Program-made: the position numbers and the translations under genes | Shown here: positions 5,485 through 6,467 of the stretch, one piece after another | Layout: every line of letters begins with the position of its first letter | How positions within the stretch are numbered: the stretch's first letter is position 1 | Notes under the pieces: model-generated | What the model saw: only the letters and a program-made list of their open reading frames with translations | What the model was told of the DNA's origin: nothing | The model's database searches: none | Origin: Thermoplasmata archaeon M9B2D | GTDB taxonomy: Archaea; Thermoplasmatota; E2; DHVEG-1 | Assembly (NCBI GenBank): GCA_002900555.1 | Contig: MUGD01000109.1 | Coordinates: 1 to 6,467 of the forward strand | Direction of reading: 5' to 3' | Length of the DNA stretch: 6,467 nt

Positions 5485-6467
5485 ATGGGAAAAAAGATAG
5501 GTGAGTTTTTCATTTGCCTGATGTTACTGGGAACCTTCCTTATCATCACACTAGATACGGGATCCGCAGATCAGGAGGGAGACTATCTATATACTGAGAG
5601 CGGAGGCGTTGCCACTATCACAGGATACGTCGGCCCTGGCGGGGTAATCACCATACCCGCCAGCCTAGGCGGGTATACAACGATGTATATAGGGACCAAT
5701 GCATTCAATAGCGTTCCTGGGCATTTAATCACATCAGCGATACTCCCCAATAGCATCAGCACCATCGAAGATAATGCATTCCGCGACTGTGGTTCTTTAA
5801 CCTCTGTGACGTTTGGTACAGGGGTTACAACTATTGGAGATAATGTGTTCCGCTCCTGTTCCTCGTTGACATCCATCACGTTTCTAGGACTTGTTGCACC
5901 AGTGACTATTGGTGATACCTGGATTTCATCTACGAACCTGAGTTTACGAGGTCATGCATATAACAATTCGAACTTTCCGGCTCCCGGCGAGGTTTGGGAA
6001 GGGTTGACGATGGGTGCGTACATATCCGATAATGAACCTCCAGTATTTGGTACTCCTTCTCCGGTGGATGGTTCAACGAATCAGCCGGTAAGCCTCACCT
6101 GGAGCATCCTGATCAGCGACCCGGAGGGAGACTTATTCTCATGGACAATAGAATGTAGTAATGGACAGACGAATAGTGGTACAGGAGCGACGGATGGGAC
6201 TAAGACATTGGCGCTTTCTGGTCTTGCCTATGTAACATCATATACGGTCTGGGTCAATGCGACGGATCCAGAAGGAAGCGGACTTTATACCAGACAATCG
6301 TATATCTTCACCACAAAAAGTTCTGATGGTGGTGGAGGGTGGGTGCCTCCGGAAAATAAAAAACCCATCGCAAATGCTTCCGCTGGTGAACCTTACGAAG
6401 GGTTTGTTAACAGGACAATTCTTTTTGACGGGTCACGTAGCTACGACCCAGATGGTTTTATCACAGT
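5485..6467 (+). CDS. Exported BspA-type LRR, Fn3-like and PKD domain surface protein, 3' end outside the window
   Basis: The frame stays open from ATG 5485 to the window edge (327 codons), so the protein is incomplete. Residues 1-28 are a signal peptide (MGKKIG, then a hydrophobic core, cleavage near GSA). A small beta region (about 33-70) leads into BspA/LRR_5 repeats at about 88-133. Two near-identical 23-residue units are clear there: NSISTIEDNAFRDCGSLTSV and TGVTTIGDNVFRSCSSLTSI, each closed by TF plus one residue. A linking module follows (134-178, GLVAP to HAYNNSNFPAPG). A beta-sandwich domain, Fn3/Ig-like, spans about 182-277 (EPPVFGTPSPVDGSTNQPV, YVTSYTVWVNATDPEG). A Gly-rich linker (281-285) leads to a PKD domain that starts near 293 (KKPIANASAGEPYEG, FDGSRSYDPDG). 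Such mosaics serve cell-surface adhesion or polymer binding. It has five sequons and GC near 50%. It has its own promoter and a strong ribosome binding site. Confidence 0.9.
   Translation, partial: MGKKIGEFFICLMLLGTFLIITLDTGSADQEGDYLYTESGGVATITGYVGPGGVITIPASLGGYTTMYIGTNAFNSVPGHLITSAILPNSISTIEDNAFRDCGSLTSVTFGTGVTTIGDNVFRSCSSLTSITFLGLVAPVTIGDTWISSTNLSLRGHAYNNSNFPAPGEVWEGLTMGAYISDNEPPVFGTPSPVDGSTNQPVSLTWSILISDPEGDLFSWTIECSNGQTNSGTGATDGTKTLALSGLAYVTSYTVWVNATDPEGSGLYTRQSYIFTTKSSDGGGGWVPPENKKPIANASAGEPYEGFVNRTILFDGSRSYDPDGFIT

Noticed and set aside
5465..5500. 11-codon upstream frame overlapping the start of the LRR/PKD gene
   Set aside because: Its ATG precedes the GAGGAGG site rather than following it, and the predicted transcript start lies only a few bases upstream; translation is unlikely.
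5583..5879. 98-codon frame on the minus strand
   Set aside because: It is a shadow of the LRR gene, caused by the repeated codons of the + strand frame; it has no start signals and low-complexity composition.
5727..5883. Repeated DNA around the IEDNAFRDCGSL and IGDNVFRSCSSL segments considered as a DNA repeat array
   Set aside because: The repetition follows the 23-residue LRR protein repeat, with many synonymous differences, so it reflects protein structure rather than a CRISPR or other DNA repeat.

Overview
The window looks like archaeal DNA, most likely from an uncultured Thermoplasmatota-type euryarchaeon; the lineage is inferred from gene style, not proven. The signs are: upstream regions with A/T-rich TATA-like boxes about 25 to 55 bases before starts, one with a purine-rich CGAAA BRE-like block; gene ends followed by long T runs; Shine-Dalgarno sequences of the GGAGGTGA type; and coding content dominated by exported proteins (parallel beta-helix, BspA-like leucine-rich repeat, Fn3-like and PKD modules, a lipobox solute-binding protein, a serine hydrolase). 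No tRNA, rRNA, transposase, integrase or CRISPR array is visible.

Layout, all genes on the + strand. (1) 1-471 is the 3' end of a right-handed beta-helix (NosD/PbH1-like) surface protein. It overlaps by four bases (ATGA) the start of (2) 468-1415, a secreted protein with a helical N-terminal module and a Gly-rich, beta-like C-terminal part. After an AT-rich spacer with T runs comes (3) 1704-1994, a 96-residue secreted protein of unknown function that looks like its own transcription unit. (4) 2225-3457 is an exported serine hydrolase of the class C beta-lactamase/penicillin-binding-protein-like family, with SxxK, YxN and HxG motifs all intact. (5) 3763-5307 is a lipoprotein solute-binding protein of the oligopeptide/dipeptide ABC family (SBP_bac_5). 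(6) 5485 to the window end is an exported protein with BspA-type LRRs, a beta-sandwich domain and the start of a PKD domain; it runs off the right edge.

The genes do not form one pathway. What they share is location: all five complete or 5'-complete products carry an export signal, and the sixth, a 3' fragment, belongs to a typically extracellular fold. This is a block of envelope, adhesion and scavenging genes. Apart from the first pair, each gene has its own upstream region, so single-gene transcription units are likely.

The most interesting non-coding signal is a set of short matching blocks in the spacers: an 8-base word (TGTCACTG) in three of four spacers, and in two of them an 18-base AT-rich block (17/18 identical) that looks like a promoter. 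One copy of that block sits in front of a gene. The other sits in front of a roughly 75-base stretch ending in a GC-stem and U8, which could be a small RNA or a peptide-coding leader. I see no convincing multi-gene novel system here.
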